From contig NZ_RDQM01000006.1 of the NCBI RefSeq assembly GCF_003703475.1, positions 62,001 through 126,000 on the forward strand: a stretch of 64,000 nucleotides of DNA, given 5' to 3'. The DNA comes from Allofranklinella schreckenbergeri (lineage in GTDB: Bacteria; Pseudomonadota; Gammaproteobacteria; Burkholderiales; Burkholderiaceae_C). Of this stretch, positions 44,901 through 53,680 are shown piece after piece (positions within the stretch are counted from its first letter, which is position 1; each line of letters starts with the position of its first letter). Under the pieces are notes generated by a model. It saw only the letters and a program-made list of their open reading frames with translations. It ran no database searches and was not told the DNA's origin. The translations under genes and the position numbers were made by a program.

Positions 44901-44912
44901 GGTTGGAGGGCT

Positions 44913-45359
44913 TCATTTTTTGTTGAGCAAGAAGGCGACGCGCTTGATTTCGGCTTTTTGCAGCTCGGTGAGGGCGTTCATGACGTGCTCGTACGCGGCT
45001 TGCTTGTCGCCCACGATGACGATGGCGTATTGCTCGGCGGTTTTGCCTTCGCGCAGTTGCTGGGCCTCCCAGTCTTTGGCCAGTTCGGCAATTTGCTCCA
45101 GGCTGGCGCCGCGCGGATCGGCGTTGGCGACTTTCCATTCCAGTTGCCCGGCGCTGTTGACCAGCACTTGGGCGATGGCGGGCGGGGTTTGGTCGGCGCT
45201 GCCCACGGATGGGGCATTGATGACGCCGGGCGTGATCATGGGGGCAGTCACCATGAAGATGATGAGCAGCACCAGCATCACGTCGATGAAGGGCACCATG
45301 TTGATTTCGTTGACGGTGCGCCGGCCTCTGGCGCCACGCCTGGAGAAGCTGCTGGCCAT
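44913..45359 (-). CDS. tolR: Tol-Pal motor protein TolR
   Basis: 148 aa ExbD/TolR fold: the helix at about 22-42 carries the proton-path Asp in VPFIDVMLVLLIIFMV, then a periplasmic domain. The NEINMVPFIDVML motif is canonical. Shorter spacing to TolQ (29 bases) than to TolA (95 bases). Confidence 0.95.
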   Translation of the reverse strand: MASSFSRRGARGRRTVNEINMVPFIDVMLVLLIIFMVTAPMITPGVINAPSVGSADQTPPAIAQVLVNSAGQLEWKVANADPRGASLEQIAELAKDWEAQQLREGKTAEQYAIVIVGDKQAAYEHVMNALTELQKAEIKRVAFLLNKK

Positions 45360-45388
45360 ATTGGGGGGGCCCTCCTTGCTGCGGCGGT

Positions 45389-46129
45389 TTAAAGGCCAGC
45401 TTGGCCTGCCTGGCTGGCTGGCGCAGGGTTGGGCGAGGAGCTGGGCGCGCCGCTGGCGCTGAGGTTGCGTTGCAGGATGTTGGTGAATTCGTCGCCGAAG
45501 GTCTCCAGGCGGATGGCGGTGCGGTCGATCTCGCGGCTGAAGCGGTTGTATGCGACGACGGCGGGGATGGCGGCAAACAGGCCCATGGCGGTGGCGATCA
45601 GCGCTTCGGCAATGCCGGGGGCGACGGTGGCCAGGGAGATTTGCTCCATGCTGGCAAAGCCGGTGAAGGCGTGCATGATGCCCCAGACGGTGCCAAACAG
45701 CCCGACGTAGGGGGAGATGGAGCCGACGGTGCCCAGAAAGGACAGGCCGTTTTCCAGCGCGTCCATCTCGCGGTTGAAGCTGGCCATCATGGCGCGGCGC
45801 GCGCCGTCGAGCAGGGTGTCGGCCTGGCTGATGCGGCGTTCGCGCAGCTTGTGGTATTCGCGCATGCCGTTGGCGAACATGCGCTCGACGGGGCCACTGC
45901 TGCGGGCGTTTTGCACGGCGGCGGCATACAAGTCGTTGAGGCTGGCGCCGGACCAGAAATCCTCCTCAAACTCGGCATTGAGCTTGCGCGCATCGCGCAG
46001 CGCCAGGCTTTTCTGGAAGATGGTGATCCAGCTTGCGATGGAGCCAGCCACGAGCAGCAGCATCACCAATTGCACCACCCAACTGGCGTTGAGGATCAGG
46101 TGGCCGATCGACATGTCTTGAGCGTTCAT
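45389..46129 (-). CDS. tolQ: Tol-Pal motor protein TolQ
   Basis: 246 aa with three membrane helices (about 15-38, 137-160, 172-195). Contains the MotA/TolQ/ExbB channel region SISPYVGLFGTVWGIMHAF and APGIAEALIATAMGLFAAIPAVVAYNRF. Proton-driven motor with TolR. Overlaps the ybgC stop by four bases. TolQ rather than ExbB is supported by the tol gene order and the proteins downstream. Confidence 0.95.
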   Translation of the reverse strand: MNAQDMSIGHLILNASWVVQLVMLLLVAGSIASWITIFQKSLALRDARKLNAEFEEDFWSGASLNDLYAAAVQNARSSGPVERMFANGMREYHKLRERRISQADTLLDGARRAMMASFNREMDALENGLSFLGTVGSISPYVGLFGTVWGIMHAFTGFASMEQISLATVAPGIAEALIATAMGLFAAIPAVVAYNRFSREIDRTAIRLETFGDEFTNILQRNLSASGAPSSSPNPAPASQAGQAGL

Positions 46130-46602
46130 AGGAACAAGGTCCGTACAGGGTCAGGAATCCGGGCTGGGCGCAGGCTGGCGGCATCCACCCAGCCCACTTT
46201 CACTTGCGCCTCGCACAGCAGTGGCGCGGCGGCGTTGTCCTGCGGCGCTGGCTCGGCGCGCAGGATGCGCTGGCGCAGCGTCATGGAGGCGCGCCCCCAC
46301 TCCAGCGGCTCGGCGGTGATGTGCAGCACATCGTCCAGCCGCGCAGGCGTCAGATAGCGCAGCGACAACTGGCTGACGACGAACAAGCCGCCCCATTGCT
46401 GCTGGGCCTGCAATTGGCCCATGCCTTTGCTGCGCAGCCACTCGGTGCGCGCGCGCTCCATGAAGCGCACATAGCTGGCGTGGTACACGATGCCGCCCGC
46501 GTCCGTATCTTCCCAGTACACCCGCACAGGCCAGGCAAAAGGGAGCGCGGAGGGGGGGGAGGCGGGCGGCAAGGGTTGGGCGGGCACAGTCGTCAAAGCC
46601 AT
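46126..46602 (-). CDS. ybgC: Tol-Pal system-associated acyl-CoA thioesterase YbgC
   Basis: 158 aa from the ATG at 46600-46602; an in-frame TTG at 46647 is an alternative. Hotdog fold with the catalytic Asp in VYWEDTDAGGIVYHASYVRFMERAR (about residues 27-50). Hydrolyses short acyl-CoA and is almost always the first gene of the tol operon, as here. Confidence 0.92.
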   Translation of the reverse strand: MALTTVPAQPLPPASPPSALPFAWPVRVYWEDTDAGGIVYHASYVRFMERARTEWLRSKGMGQLQAQQQWGGLFVVSQLSLRYLTPARLDDVLHITAEPLEWGRASMTLRQRILRAEPAPQDNAAAPLLCEAQVKVGWVDAASLRPARIPDPVRTLFL

Positions 46603-46745
46603 GAAGGAAAAAAGCGATTGTAGTGACGGGGCTGCGCGAAAAGGCAAAAAATCTGAATAAATCAGTCACTTGAAGCGCAATGCTCAAGCATTTCAGCGCG
46701 TTGCAAAGCCCCTGTGCGCACGGTGCGGGTGACGGGCTGCGGGCG

Positions 46746-47738
46746 TCAGCCGCGCGGCAAATGCGCGATGGCTTGCTGATGCACCTGCGCGGGCGTGAGG
46801 GTTTTGAGGCGATGGTCGCTCCACACCTGCCGCCATGCGCGTGCGCCGCTTTGCCCATTGCGCAGCCCCAGCATATGGCGCGCCATGGCGAAGGTGGGCA
46901 CGCCTTCGGCTGCTTGGGTCTTTTCCATATAAGCCACCATGGCTTGCTCAATCTCGTCACGCCCCTGCGTGAAGGCGGGTGCGCCGAAAAAGGCTTCATC
47001 CCAGCGCGTGAGCCGCCACGGCTCGTGGTAGGCCGCGCGGCCCACCATCACGCCATCGACGTGCTGCAACTGGGCGCGGATCTCCTCCTCCTCGCGCAAA
47101 CCGCCGTTGATGACGATGCACAAATGCGGAAAGTCCGCCTTGAGGCGGTGCACCACCTCATAGCGCAGCGGCGGCACCTCGCGGTTTGCCTTGGGGCTTA
47201 AGCCCTTGAGCCAGGCGTTGCGGGCGTGGACGATGAAAACCTGGCAGCCCGCTTCGGCCACGCGGCCCACGAAATCGCGCAGCGGGGCGTAATCCTCCTG
47301 GCGATCCAGGCCGATGCGGTGCTTGATGGTGACGTCGATGTCGCACGCCTCGCGCATGGCGGCGATGCACTGCGCCACCAGCTCCGGCTCAGCCATCAGG
47401 CAGGCGCCAAAACTGCCGCGCTGCACGCGTTCGCTGGGGCAGCCGCAATTGAGGTTGACCTCGTCATACCCCCATTGCTGGGCCAACCTGGCGCAAGCGG
47501 CCAGGTCGTGCGGATCGCTGCCGCCCAGTTGCAGGGCCAGCGGGTGCTCGATTTCGCCATGCTGCAAAAACCGCGCCGTATCGCCGTGCAGCAGCGCGCC
47601 GGTGTGCACCATCTCGGTGTAAAGCCGGGCATGGCGGGTGAGCAGGCGATGGAAATGGCGGCAGTGGCGATCCGTCCAATCGAGCATCGGCGCGATACAA
47701 AGCCTCCAAGGGTTGTAAGTTGTTGATTTTGTTGGCAT
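46746..47738 (-). CDS. dusA: tRNA-dihydrouridine(20/20a) synthase DusA
   Basis: 330 aa from the ATG at 47736-47738. FMN TIM-barrel with CIAPMLDWTDRHCRHF, TEMVHTGALLHGD, catalytic Cys100 in NLNCGCPSERV, IKHRIG and HARNAWLKGLSPKANRE, all DusA-specific. Reduces uridines in the tRNA D-loop. Its 5' side is a known attachment region for prophages and islands, and a remnant island begins just upstream. Confidence 0.94.
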   Translation of the reverse strand: MPTKSTTYNPWRLCIAPMLDWTDRHCRHFHRLLTRHARLYTEMVHTGALLHGDTARFLQHGEIEHPLALQLGGSDPHDLAACARLAQQWGYDEVNLNCGCPSERVQRGSFGACLMAEPELVAQCIAAMREACDIDVTIKHRIGLDRQEDYAPLRDFVGRVAEAGCQVFIVHARNAWLKGLSPKANREVPPLRYEVVHRLKADFPHLCIVINGGLREEEEIRAQLQHVDGVMVGRAAYHEPWRLTRWDEAFFGAPAFTQGRDEIEQAMVAYMEKTQAAEGVPTFAMARHMLGLRNGQSGARAWRQVWSDHRLKTLTPAQVHQQAIAHLPRG

Positions 47739-47793
47739 GTAGGAAGTGGGTGTGAAATTATTTGCGTGATATTTGCGTGGATTGGGCACACAT

Positions 47794-47833
47794 TCAAGGA
47801 GTTGCGGTGTGACAGAAAGTGTGCCTGGCACAC
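47794..47833. repeat. left direct repeat of remnant island (att-like)
   Basis: TCAAGG, two variable bases, then 32 bases identical to 49195-49226. Contains the 15-bp palindrome GTGTGCCTGGCACAC. Lies ~55 bp upstream of the dusA start. Confidence 0.8.
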
Positions 47834-47903
47834 CGGCCAAAGTGTGACAGGCACACCGCCGTATGATTTGCGGCACACCCATGTCACACCGAAGGAAAAC
47901 ACC

Positions 47904-48092
47904 ATGCCCACCATCCGCCAGAGAGGGGAGAAATACCAGTGCCTGGTGCGCCTCAAGCGCAACGGCGTTATCGCGTACCAGGAATCGCGCACCTTTGCCA
48001 CGCGCCGTCAGGCGGTGGACTGGGGGCGGGGGCGTCTTGACGCGCCGCGTCGAAGGAGAACCATAACAATTCTTGGTCGTTCATCTGCGTGA
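47904..48092 (+). pseudogene. truncated tyrosine integrase (N-terminal stub)
   Basis: ATG after GAAGGAAAACACC; encodes MPTIRQRGEKYQCLVRLKRN and QESRTFATRRQAVDWG, the arm-binding N-terminus typical of dusA-targeting phage integrases. Homology ends around codon 48 and the frame stops at 62 residues. The catalytic domain is gone. Confidence 0.75.
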
Positions 48093-48258
48093 TCTCCACC
48101 GATTTTTCCCGTCGGCGAATCAGGCGTTTCAAGGACAGCCAAGTGGCCTTGATATTCGGTTGGTTGTCGGTACCGTGCCGCAGGACGTCAAGCAGCAGGT
48201 CGTGGGTGTCAGGGAGGGCATGGTGGTGTGCACGGCGTTGGGGACAGTAGCCAAAGCA
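48093..48258 (-). other. unassigned remnant sequence within island
   Basis: An open minus-strand frame here (around ATWLSLKRLIRRREKSVEIT) could be the tail of a phage or plasmid gene, but neither end is supported and I recognise no family. Confidence 0.3.
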
Positions 48259-48279
48259 AAGCCCGCTGGGGGCGGGCTT
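48259..48279 (-). terminator. terminator of toxin-antitoxin operon
   Basis: Minus strand: AAGCCCGCCCCCAGCGGGCTTTGCTTT, a six-pair GC stem with a weak T-rich tail, about 20 bases after the antitoxin stop. Confidence 0.65.
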
Positions 48280-48297
48280 CAAACGAACGAAAAGGCG

Positions 48298-48780
48298 TTA
48301 CGCAGGCTCTGCCGTGCAATTGGCGTCGTCTTCTAATCGGGCGTTCCAGTGCGAGCCTTGGGTTGTGACAATAAGTTTCATTGGTTGCGGCCCAAATTTG
48401 GCGCGCTCGACGGCGCGCAGTGTTTCAAAGGCGCTTCTCAGGCGTTCGTTGCCGTTGGCGTGTTCGAGGTACGCCAGTCGAATGAATTTGTCCGCCATTT
48501 TCGGGATGCGGGCGGTTTTTTCCCAACGCGCTACTGTTTGCGCATCAACGCCAAGGGTCGATGCCAGATTGGCTTGTGAGAGTTGCAGGCCGGAGCTGCG
48601 AATGTATCGAAACTCCGTTCTGGTTAAGGGTTTTTCCTTGCGTACGAGCGCCATACAAATGGCTTGGGTCAAGCCTTCCAAATCCTGGATGGCGACCGCT
48701 TCTCCATAGGGCGTTTGCCGGATGGTGTAGCCGTTGGCCAGCCAGACGTTGCGCAAACCGCCGTCTGTGTAGTGGTACAT
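48298..48780 (-). CDS. HTH-domain antitoxin
   Basis: 160 aa. Helix-turn-helix in LSQANLASTLGVDAQTVARWEK (about residues 72-93) preceded by EFRYIRSSGLQ, in the style of MqsA/HigA-like antitoxins and Xre regulators. Starts one base after the DUF4258 gene stop, whose last codons provide the ribosome site GGAGGC. Expected to neutralise the toxin and repress the operon. No zinc-binding N-terminus is visible, unlike MqsA. Confidence 0.8.
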   Translation of the reverse strand: MYHYTDGGLRNVWLANGYTIRQTPYGEAVAIQDLEGLTQAICMALVRKEKPLTRTEFRYIRSSGLQLSQANLASTLGVDAQTVARWEKTARIPKMADKFIRLAYLEHANGNERLRSAFETLRAVERAKFGPQPMKLIVTTQGSHWNARLEDDANCTAEPA

Positions 48781-48781
48781 G

Positions 48782-49087
48782 TCAGCCTCCTAAATCAATC
48801 ACTGTTACAACAGTCAGATCGGGCAATGGGTACTCCAGATAAACCACAGCCCCCACCAACACGCCAGAGACCAATCTCTCCATTCGGCATTTGATGCCGG
48901 GGAATTTCAAGTCTGGCTCTGGTGCGATACGCAAGCATCCCATACGCAGAGCCTCCATGACCATGATGCGCGTCACGCCGCGCTGACGCATGCGCGCTAG
49001 GGCATGCTGAGTGAAGGCAATACTTTGGCTGTCTGCCGCGCTCTCGCGGATGAACCGTTCAATCTGGTGAATGGATGGCTCGCCCAA
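48782..49087 (-). CDS. DUF4258-family toxin
   Basis: 101 aa starting at a TTG (49085-49087) with AGGAG nine bases upstream; no ATG fits before the conserved region. DUF4258 pattern: AFTQHALARMRQRGVT with conserved His and Arg, then EALRMG and GIKCRMERLVSG. Family members resemble RelE/YoeB-like RNase toxins and are commonly paired with HTH antitoxins. First gene of the pair on the minus strand, inside the direct-repeat-bounded island. Confidence 0.82.
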   Translation of the reverse strand: MGEPSIHQIERFIRESAADSQSIAFTQHALARMRQRGVTRIMVMEALRMGCLRIAPEPDLKFPGIKCRMERLVSGVLVGAVVYLEYPLPDLTVVTVIDLGG

Positions 49088-49186
49088 GTAAGGCTCCTAT
49101 CAAAATGATAGGGGGAATAATACGCCAATATTTGATGATTGCAGTTGGCGCAGCCACGCCAACATCTTTGGCGTGGCTGTGTTCGC

Positions 49187-49226
49187 TCAAGGCATTGCGG
49201 TGTGACAGAAAGTGTGCCTGGCACAC
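49187..49226. repeat. right direct repeat of remnant island (att-like)
   Basis: Partner of 47794-47833; the final 32 bases are identical. Bounds the 1.4-kb remnant. Confidence 0.8.
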
Positions 49227-49228
49227 TG

Positions 49229-49310
49229 CTTTTATTTCAAATCAAAAGAAATTTGATTTAATGTCCATGTTGCCAAAACAAGGATATTTTGTTTCTTTTT
49301 GAAATATAAA
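49229..49310. repeat. AT-rich palindromic element, copy 10
   Basis: TTTATTTCAAATCAAAAGAA at the left, core ATGTTGCCAAAACAAGGATA, TTTGTTTCTTTTTGAAATAT at the right. Directly abuts the right island repeat and follows the lolA stop. Confidence 0.8.
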
Positions 49311-49326
49311 TATCTGCGCTTGTGCA

Positions 49327-49980
49327 TCATGGCTGCTGGTCTTGGATCACGTCTGCATCTTTTGGGGGCGTGAAGCGGAAGGTGGCGGGGGGGATGGTGG
49401 GGTTGACGGCGAAGTTTTCGAAGCGCAGGGCGGAGTGCTGGGCGAAGTTGTCTTCGATGTCCAGCGCGGCGAGGGTGTTGTCTTTGAAGCCGATGCGCAC
49501 GCTGCGCAGCGCGCCGTCGCTGGTTTTGGGGGTGGCGATGACCCATTGCAGGCCGTCGGCTTCGGGGGCGTTTTGCAGTTGGAAGGTTTTTTCCAGCTCG
49601 GCGCGCGTGCGGGCGGAGGAGAGGATGGCTGCGGGCGTTTCATCCAGCGCTTGTTGCTGGTTGCGCGAGGTGGCCTGGTTGAGGTCTTCGTCGTACACCC
49701 ACAGGGTTTTGCCGTCGCCGACGATTTGCTGCGGGAAGGGTTTGCGGTAGTCGAAGCGGAATTTGCCGGGGCGCTCGAAGGCGAAGTCGCCGCTGGAGCG
49801 GGTGACGCGCGCGGGCTGGCCGTTGCGCTCGGGCGCGGTGACGGTTTGCGTGAAGCGGGCCTGGCCCGATTGCACTTGGCGCAAAAAGGCTTCCAGCGCT
49901 TGCAGGCCATCGGCCAGGGCCAGCGTGGGCAGGGTGGCCAGGGCAAGGGCCAGAAGCAGGGGGCGGGCAGCGTTTTTCAT
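49327..49980 (-). CDS. lolA: outer-membrane lipoprotein carrier LolA
   Basis: 217 aa from the ATG at 49978-49980. Signal peptide residues 1-23 (LALA before DGLQ). Unclosed beta-barrel fold with the conserved FTQTVTAPER-type start, GDFAFERPGKFRFDYRKPFPQQIVGDGKTLWVYDEDLNQ block (about 62-102) including the essential Arg. Carries lipoproteins through the periplasm from LolCD to the outer membrane. Confidence 0.94.
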   Translation of the reverse strand: MKNAARPLLLALALATLPTLALADGLQALEAFLRQVQSGQARFTQTVTAPERNGQPARVTRSSGDFAFERPGKFRFDYRKPFPQQIVGDGKTLWVYDEDLNQATSRNQQQALDETPAAILSSARTRAELEKTFQLQNAPEADGLQWVIATPKTSDGALRSVRIGFKDNTLAALDIEDNFAQHSALRFENFAVNPTIPPATFRFTPPKDADVIQDQQP

Positions 49981-50021
49981 GGGCGGGCCTTTCGGGCTGT
50001 GGGCAGGAAAAAGGGGGGAAT

Positions 50022-50103
50022 ACTTTATTTCAACCAAAGTAAATTTGATTTTAATGTCATCATGCCAAAACAAGGTGATTTTTTATCTTAATGATTTGTA
50101 AAA
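50022..50103. repeat. AT-rich palindromic element, copy 11
   Basis: TTTATTTCAACCAAAGTAAA, core ATCATGCCAAAACAAGGTGA, TTTTTTATCTTAATGATTTGT. Between lolA and the tolC-like gene. Confidence 0.8.
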
Positions 50104-50107
50104 TAAT

Positions 50108-51673
50108 TCACGGGCGTTGCATGAGGCTGGGTACATCGGGCACTTGGGGGGCGGGCAGGAGGGCGTCGCCGCCCAAGGCTTTGTAGAGGGTGAGTTGGTT
50201 TTCCAGTTGGCTGAGCTGGTTGGCGGCCAGGGCCAATTCTGCGCTGCGGCGCGCTTCCTGCGCGTCCAGCCAGGTTTTCAGGGCGGTGGCGCCGACGCGG
50301 TAGCGGGTTTCGTTGAGGGTTTCGGCTTGGCGGGCGGCGTCGAGTTGTTCCTCCAGCCAGCGGCGTTGCTCGGCCAGTTGGGTGCGGCGGCTGAGGGCGT
50401 TTTCCACTTCTTGCAGTGCGGTGAGCAGGGTTTTCTGCCATTGGAGGGTGGCGGCTTCGTAGTTGGCGTGCGCGGCGGCGTTGCTCAGGCGCATTTCCTG
50501 CTGGCGCAAAAAGGGCAGGGCCAGGCTGGCGCCCAGGGCGCCGATGGGGTTGGCGAGCACGTCGCCCAGCGAGCGGCTGGCGCTGTTGAGGCTGCCGGTG
50601 AGGCTGATGGCGGGGTAGTAGCTGGCGCGCGCGGCATCGCCATCGGCGAGGGTGGCGCGCAGGCGTTGCTCGGCGGCTTGCACGTCGGGGCGGCGCGCCA
50701 GCACTTGGGCGGGCAGGCCGGCGGGGATGTCGGGCAGGGCGTGCTGGGGCAGGGTTTGCGGCTCTTGCGGCAGCCAGGGCGGCGCGGCGGCGGGGGTGGC
50801 GGAGGCGGGCGGCTCGTGCAGCAGCAGGGCCAGGGCGTTGCGCGTGGCGGTTTGGTTGTGGCGCAGTTGGGCCAGCGCGGCTTCTTGCGCGGCGACGCTG
50901 CGGCGGGCTTCTTGCCGCTCCAGGCCGGAGGCGGCCCCGGCCGCGTAGCGCGCTTGCACGAGCTGCTGGGCGCGGCGTGCGTAGGCCAGGCTGTGCTGGC
51001 CGCTGGCGATTTGCGCGTTTTGGTAGGCCAGTTGCCAATAGAGCTGGGCGACGTTGGCGACCAGGGCGATGGCGGCGCTTTGCAGGTCTTGCTCGGTGGC
51101 GGCCAGGCGCCATTGGGCGGCGTCTTGCTGGCGGGCGAGCTTGCCCCAGAGGTCCAGCTCATAGCTCAGGCTCAGGCCCACGCCGTGGTTGCGGCTGGTG
51201 CTGCCGGTGTCGAAGTTGTGGCTGGCGTTGGCTGTGGCGCTGGCGCCCAGGGTGGGGGTTTGCCGGTCCTGGCTTTGGCCGAGGGCGATTTGCGCTTTGC
51301 GGATGTTCCAGGCGGCGGTGTGCAAATCGCTGTTGCGTTGCAGCGCGAGGGTGATGAGGCGATCGAGCTCGGCATCGCCAAAGCGTTTCCACCAGGCGTC
51401 TTGCAGGGCGGGGCGCTGCCAGGCGGTGGCGTGGCTTGCGTGGGCGCTCCCGTTGCTGTTTTCGGTGTTTTCGGTGTTTGCGGCGCTGGTGGCGCTCCAC
51501 TGCGCGGGCACGGCAATGCCGCGCGCTTCATACGGGGTGTGCAGGTGGGCGCAGCCTGCCAGCAGCAGGCCCAGGGCCACGGTGGCGCCCCAGCGCGCGG
51601 GCCGGGGGGCGGTGATGGGGGCGAGGATGATGGGGGAGGGCAAAGCGAGGGCGATCACGGGAGGGGCAGTCAA
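50108..51673 (-). CDS. RND/ABC outer-membrane factor (TolC/OprM/NodT family lipoprotein)
   Basis: 521 aa if started at the TTG overlapping the macB stop (51671-51673); later GTG starts are possible. Lipoprotein signal LLLAGC with Cys41. Two outer-membrane-efflux repeats: WWKRFGDAELDRLITLALQRNSDL at ~90 and the coiled-coil hairpins (residues ~190-260 and ~395-470), with ARRPDVQAAEQRLRA between. Exit duct for the MacAB pump encoded directly upstream. Length is above the usual ~470 because of the N-terminal and Ser/Asn-rich inserts. Confidence 0.9.
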   Translation of the reverse strand: MTAPPVIALALPSPIILAPITAPRPARWGATVALGLLLAGCAHLHTPYEARGIAVPAQWSATSAANTENTENSNGSAHASHATAWQRPALQDAWWKRFGDAELDRLITLALQRNSDLHTAAWNIRKAQIALGQSQDRQTPTLGASATANASHNFDTGSTSRNHGVGLSLSYELDLWGKLARQQDAAQWRLAATEQDLQSAAIALVANVAQLYWQLAYQNAQIASGQHSLAYARRAQQLVQARYAAGAASGLERQEARRSVAAQEAALAQLRHNQTATRNALALLLHEPPASATPAAAPPWLPQEPQTLPQHALPDIPAGLPAQVLARRPDVQAAEQRLRATLADGDAARASYYPAISLTGSLNSASRSLGDVLANPIGALGASLALPFLRQQEMRLSNAAAHANYEAATLQWQKTLLTALQEVENALSRRTQLAEQRRWLEEQLDAARQAETLNETRYRVGATALKTWLDAQEARRSAELALAANQLSQLENQLTLYKALGGDALLPAPQVPDVPSLMQRP

Positions 51674-53664
51674 TCGCGCGAAAGCGCTTCAATGGGGTTG
51701 AGTTGCGCGGCGCTGCGTGCGGGCAAAAAGCCGAACACGATGCCGATCATGGAGGAGCACAGGCAGGCCCACAGCATGGCCTGGGTGGAAAAGGCCAGCT
51801 CAAAGCCGACTTTGAAATAACCAAACAGCTCGCCAAAGGCCAGCGCGCAGCCAATGCCCAGAAGGCCGCCGAGCACGCAGACCAGCACGGCTTCGATCAG
51901 GAACTGTTGCTGGATGTCGCTTTGGCGCGCGCCCACGGCCATGCGCACGCCGATTTCGCCGGTGCGCTCGGTGACCGACACCAGCATGATGTTCATTACC
52001 CCGATGCCGCCCACCAGCAGGGAGATGACGGCGATGGAGGCGATCAGCAGCGTCATGGTTTTGGTGGTGTTTTCCACCGTTTTGCGGATGGTGTCGGAGT
52101 TCATCAGGAAAAAATCCTGCTTGCCGTGGCGCTGCGTGAGCAGTTGCGTGATGCCCGCTTCCGCCGCTTGCGAGGAAGCGCCATCGCTGACGCGCACAGT
52201 GATGGAGCTGAGGTAGTCCTGCCCCGAGATGCGGCTCATCACCGTGGTGTAGGGCACATACACCACGACGTTGTTGGTTGCGGGCGCAAAGGCGTTGCTG
52301 TCGGGCTGGAGCACGCCGATCACGCGCACGGGCACTTTGCCCAAAAACAGCACTTCGCCCACGGCGCGGCCGTGCGGGAAGTAGGTTTTGCGCGTGTTGT
52401 CGTCGATCACCGCCACCTGGCTGCGCTCGCGCACGGCGTCGGCATCGAACAGGCTGCCCGCTTGCAGCTTGAGGCCGCGCACCTGGAAGAATTGCTCGCC
52501 CACGCCCTGGATTTCCCCGGTGGATTCCACATTGCCGTAGCGCACGGTGGCGGAGCTGTTCACGCGCGGCGTCACGCCCGCCACGTAGCTTTGCTGCGCA
52601 AGGATGTCGGCATCGGCGGCCACCAGGGTGCGGATGCGAAAGGCCTGGCGGTCGGCAAAGCCCGAGCCGCGCCGGATGTCGATGGTGTTGGTGCCGATGG
52701 AGGCGATGTCCTGCAAGATGGCGCGCCGCGAGCCTTCGCCCAAAGCCACGACGGAGACCACCGAGGCAATGCCGATGATGATGCCCAGCATGGTCAAAAA
52801 CGTGCGCAGGCGGTGTGCGTTCATGGCCAGCAAGGCCATTTGGAAGGCTTCCACAAATCGCCCCCAGTGCGCCCCCAGCCCTTCACGCATGGGCACTTGC
52901 GCCCGCGCGCCCGCTGCCTGGGCTGCTGGCGGGGGCGGCGTGTTGGCAGGCGCGTTGGGCCGGTCGGAAATGATCTCGCCATCGCGGATTTCGATGATGC
53001 GCTGCGCGTGCGCGGCCACCTTCATATCGTGCGTGACCAGGATGATGGTGTGCCCTTCGGCGTGCAGCTCGGAGAGGATGTTCATCACCTCCACGCCCGA
53101 GGCCGAATCCAGCGCGCCAGTTGGTTCGTCGGCCAGGATCACCTGACCGCCGTTCATCAGCGCCCGCGCGATGGAGACGCGCTGCTGCTGCCCGCCCGAG
53201 AGCTTGCCCGGCGTGTGGCTGGTGCGCTCGGCCAGGCCCAGCCGCGCCAGCAGTTGCCGCGCGCGCGCCTGGCGCTGGGAGCTGGGCGCGCCCGCGTAGA
53301 TGGCGGGCACCTCCACATTGGCCTGCGCCGTCAAATCCGACAGCAGGTGGTAGCGCTGAAAAATAAAGCCGAAATACTCGCGGCGCAGTTGAGCCAGCTC
53401 GTCGGGCTCCAACTGGCCGGTTTCGCGCCCGCCCACGCGGTAACTGCCCGAGCTGGGCTGATCCAGACAACCCAGGATATTCATCAGCGTGGACTTGCCC
53501 GAGCCGGACTGCCCCACGATGGCCACCATCTCGCCCGCGTGGATATCCAGGCTGACGTTCTTGAGCACCGCAATCGTGCCTTCCCCGGCGGGGAATTCGC
53601 GGCAAAGCTGGCGCACCTCCAGCAGCGGCGCCGCGCCACGGGCGGTTTGAGAAGCGCTTGGCAT
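51670..53664 (-). CDS. macB: MacB-type ABC efflux pump
   Basis: 664 aa. N-terminal ATPase with Walker [18 protein letters not shown], Walker [12 protein letters not shown] (about residues 45-175), a Pro/Ala-rich linker, first membrane helix near 290, a periplasmic stalk domain (~310-530), and three C-terminal helices with [15 protein letters not shown]. Mechanotransmitting pump exporting macrolides, peptides or siderophores together with MacA and the outer-membrane factor. Ends overlap the tolC-like gene start. Confidence 0.95.
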   Translation of the reverse strand: MPSASQTARGAAPLLEVRQLCREFPAGEGTIAVLKNVSLDIHAGEMVAIVGQSGSGKSTLMNILGCLDQPSSGSYRVGGRETGQLEPDELAQLRREYFGFIFQRYHLLSDLTAQANVEVPAIYAGAPSSQRQARARQLLARLGLAERTSHTPGKLSGGQQQRVSIARALMNGGQVILADEPTGALDSASGVEVMNILSELHAEGHTIILVTHDMKVAAHAQRIIEIRDGEIISDRPNAPANTPPPPAAQAAGARAQVPMREGLGAHWGRFVEAFQMALLAMNAHRLRTFLTMLGIIIGIASVVSVVALGEGSRRAILQDIASIGTNTIDIRRGSGFADRQAFRIRTLVAADADILAQQSYVAGVTPRVNSSATVRYGNVESTGEIQGVGEQFFQVRGLKLQAGSLFDADAVRERSQVAVIDDNTRKTYFPHGRAVGEVLFLGKVPVRVIGVLQPDSNAFAPATNNVVVYVPYTTVMSRISGQDYLSSITVRVSDGASSQAAEAGITQLLTQRHGKQDFFLMNSDTIRKTVENTTKTMTLLIASIAVISLLVGGIGVMNIMLVSVTERTGEIGVRMAVGARQSDIQQQFLIEAVLVCVLGGLLGIGCALAFGELFGYFKVGFELAFSTQAMLWACLCSSMIGIVFGFLPARSAAQLNPIEALSRD

Positions 53665-53680
53665 GGTCGTTTGCGCCCCT

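Noticed and set aside
50117-51820. 567-residue plus-strand frame over the tolC-like gene
   Set aside because: Gly/Ala-rich shadow; the minus strand shows the TolC family.
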